From contig CAYWSL010000008.1 of NCBI GenBank assembly GCA_964460665.1, forward strand, positions 1 to 64,000: a stretch of 64,000 bases of DNA, in the 5' to 3' direction. The position numbers were made by a program, and so were the translations under genes. Below the pieces are notes generated by a model. It had not been told where the DNA came from, made no database searches, and worked only from the letters and a program-made list of their open reading frames with translations. How positions within the stretch are numbered: the stretch's first letter is position 1; every line of letters begins with the position of its first letter. The stretch comes from K23-9 sp964460665 (GTDB lineage: Bacteria > Planctomycetota > Planctomycetia > Pirellulales > Pirellulaceae). Positions 63,827 to 64,000 of the stretch are shown piece after piece.

Positions 63827-64000
63827 CTACTCGTCTGTTTCGTCAACCACGATATCCGACGCATCGCAGTAAAGTAGTTCGTTCAGTTGCTCCAGCAACT
63901 TTTCCGTTTCACTGCGACCGATCTCGCAGTGCGGAATTTCGATGATCGTTCCATCTTCAATCACTTGGACTCGCAAGCAATCTTCGGCGGCAGTGGCATC
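63827..64000 (-). CDS. C-terminal part of an unidentified protein, 5' end outside window
   Basis: The open frame on the minus strand enters from the right edge and ends at a stop at 63827-63829, leaving 57 residues. The visible part (DCLRVQVIEDGTIIEIPHCE and a Leu/Glu helix TEKLLEQLNELLYCDASD, ending VVDETDE) is acidic, with beta strands then a helix. It is followed after 30 nt by the exported hypothetical gene. The frame has sensible codon use and no competing frame. The family cannot be named from the fragment. Confidence 0.55.
   Translation of the reverse strand, partial: DATAAEDCLRVQVIEDGTIIEIPHCEIGRSETEKLLEQLNELLYCDASDIVVDETDE

Overview
The window comes from a marine planctomycete of the Rhodopirellula/Pirellula type. 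The evidence is the gene content: a Planctomycetes-Verrucomicrobia-type bacterial microcompartment (BMC), several sulfatases, paired DUF1501 and DUF1549/DUF1553 proteins, a PmoA/SDR/Gfo-Idh-MocA sugar cluster, ThuA and PilZ-plus-membrane proteins. Weak Shine-Dalgarno sites and frequent GTG/TTG starts fit this too. Four runs of exactly 100 N lie in the window. Three of them are flanked on both sides by the same 55-mer and one by the same 35-mer, so they look like unmerged assembly overlaps rather than missing DNA.

Layout. 1-1827 (+): end of a GH10-like protein without the catalytic glutamates, then an SMP-30/gluconolactonase. 2031-10959 (-): a complete BMC operon: DeoR regulator, PduL, two BMC-H shell proteins, acetate-kinase-type kinase, three BMC-P pentamers interleaved with a CoA-acylating aldehyde dehydrogenase and an unknown cargo candidate, class II aldolase, and a lactate/malate-dehydrogenase-family enzyme. 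11250-16026: a sulfatase and a three-module propeller-sulfatase fusion. Together these suggest uptake of sulfated fucose- or rhamnose-rich polysaccharide, desulfation outside the cytoplasm, and lactaldehyde processing inside the BMC.

16156-28159: mostly housekeeping and envelope genes (carotenoid-type desaturase, GreA, YacG, a membrane-anchored retropepsin-like protease, AroA, Apt, PilZ protein). 28528-32762 (+): a pentaheme cytochrome c with a hexapeptide repeat, followed 2 nt later by an outer-membrane beta-barrel, a possible porin-cytochrome pair. 33149-38195: ThuA, MetF, an exonuclease-phosphatase protein, an HEFAH metalloprotease tail-to-tail with an ECF sigma factor, and Hsp20 with a clear intrinsic terminator. 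38416-41745 (-): DUF1501 plus DUF1549/DUF1553. 42032-45232 (+): PmoA-like, SDR and Gfo/Idh/MocA genes. 45267-46705 (-): an anti-sigma-like membrane protein broken only by an artificial gap. 47109-47957 (+): a methyltransferase.

48205-57037 (-) is a hybrid type II secretion / type IV pilus operon (pilin, PilM-PilN fusion, PilO, PilP/GspC, GspE, GspF and four minor pseudopilin-like genes) with no secretin in view. 57522-62554 (+) is an overlapping SbcD-like/SbcC-like pair in which the nuclease has lost several metal ligands, while the ATPase keeps its motifs and carries membrane segments and a long acidic/proline tail. The right edge holds a secreted protein and the end of a small gene. I saw no tRNA, rRNA, CRISPR array or transposase.
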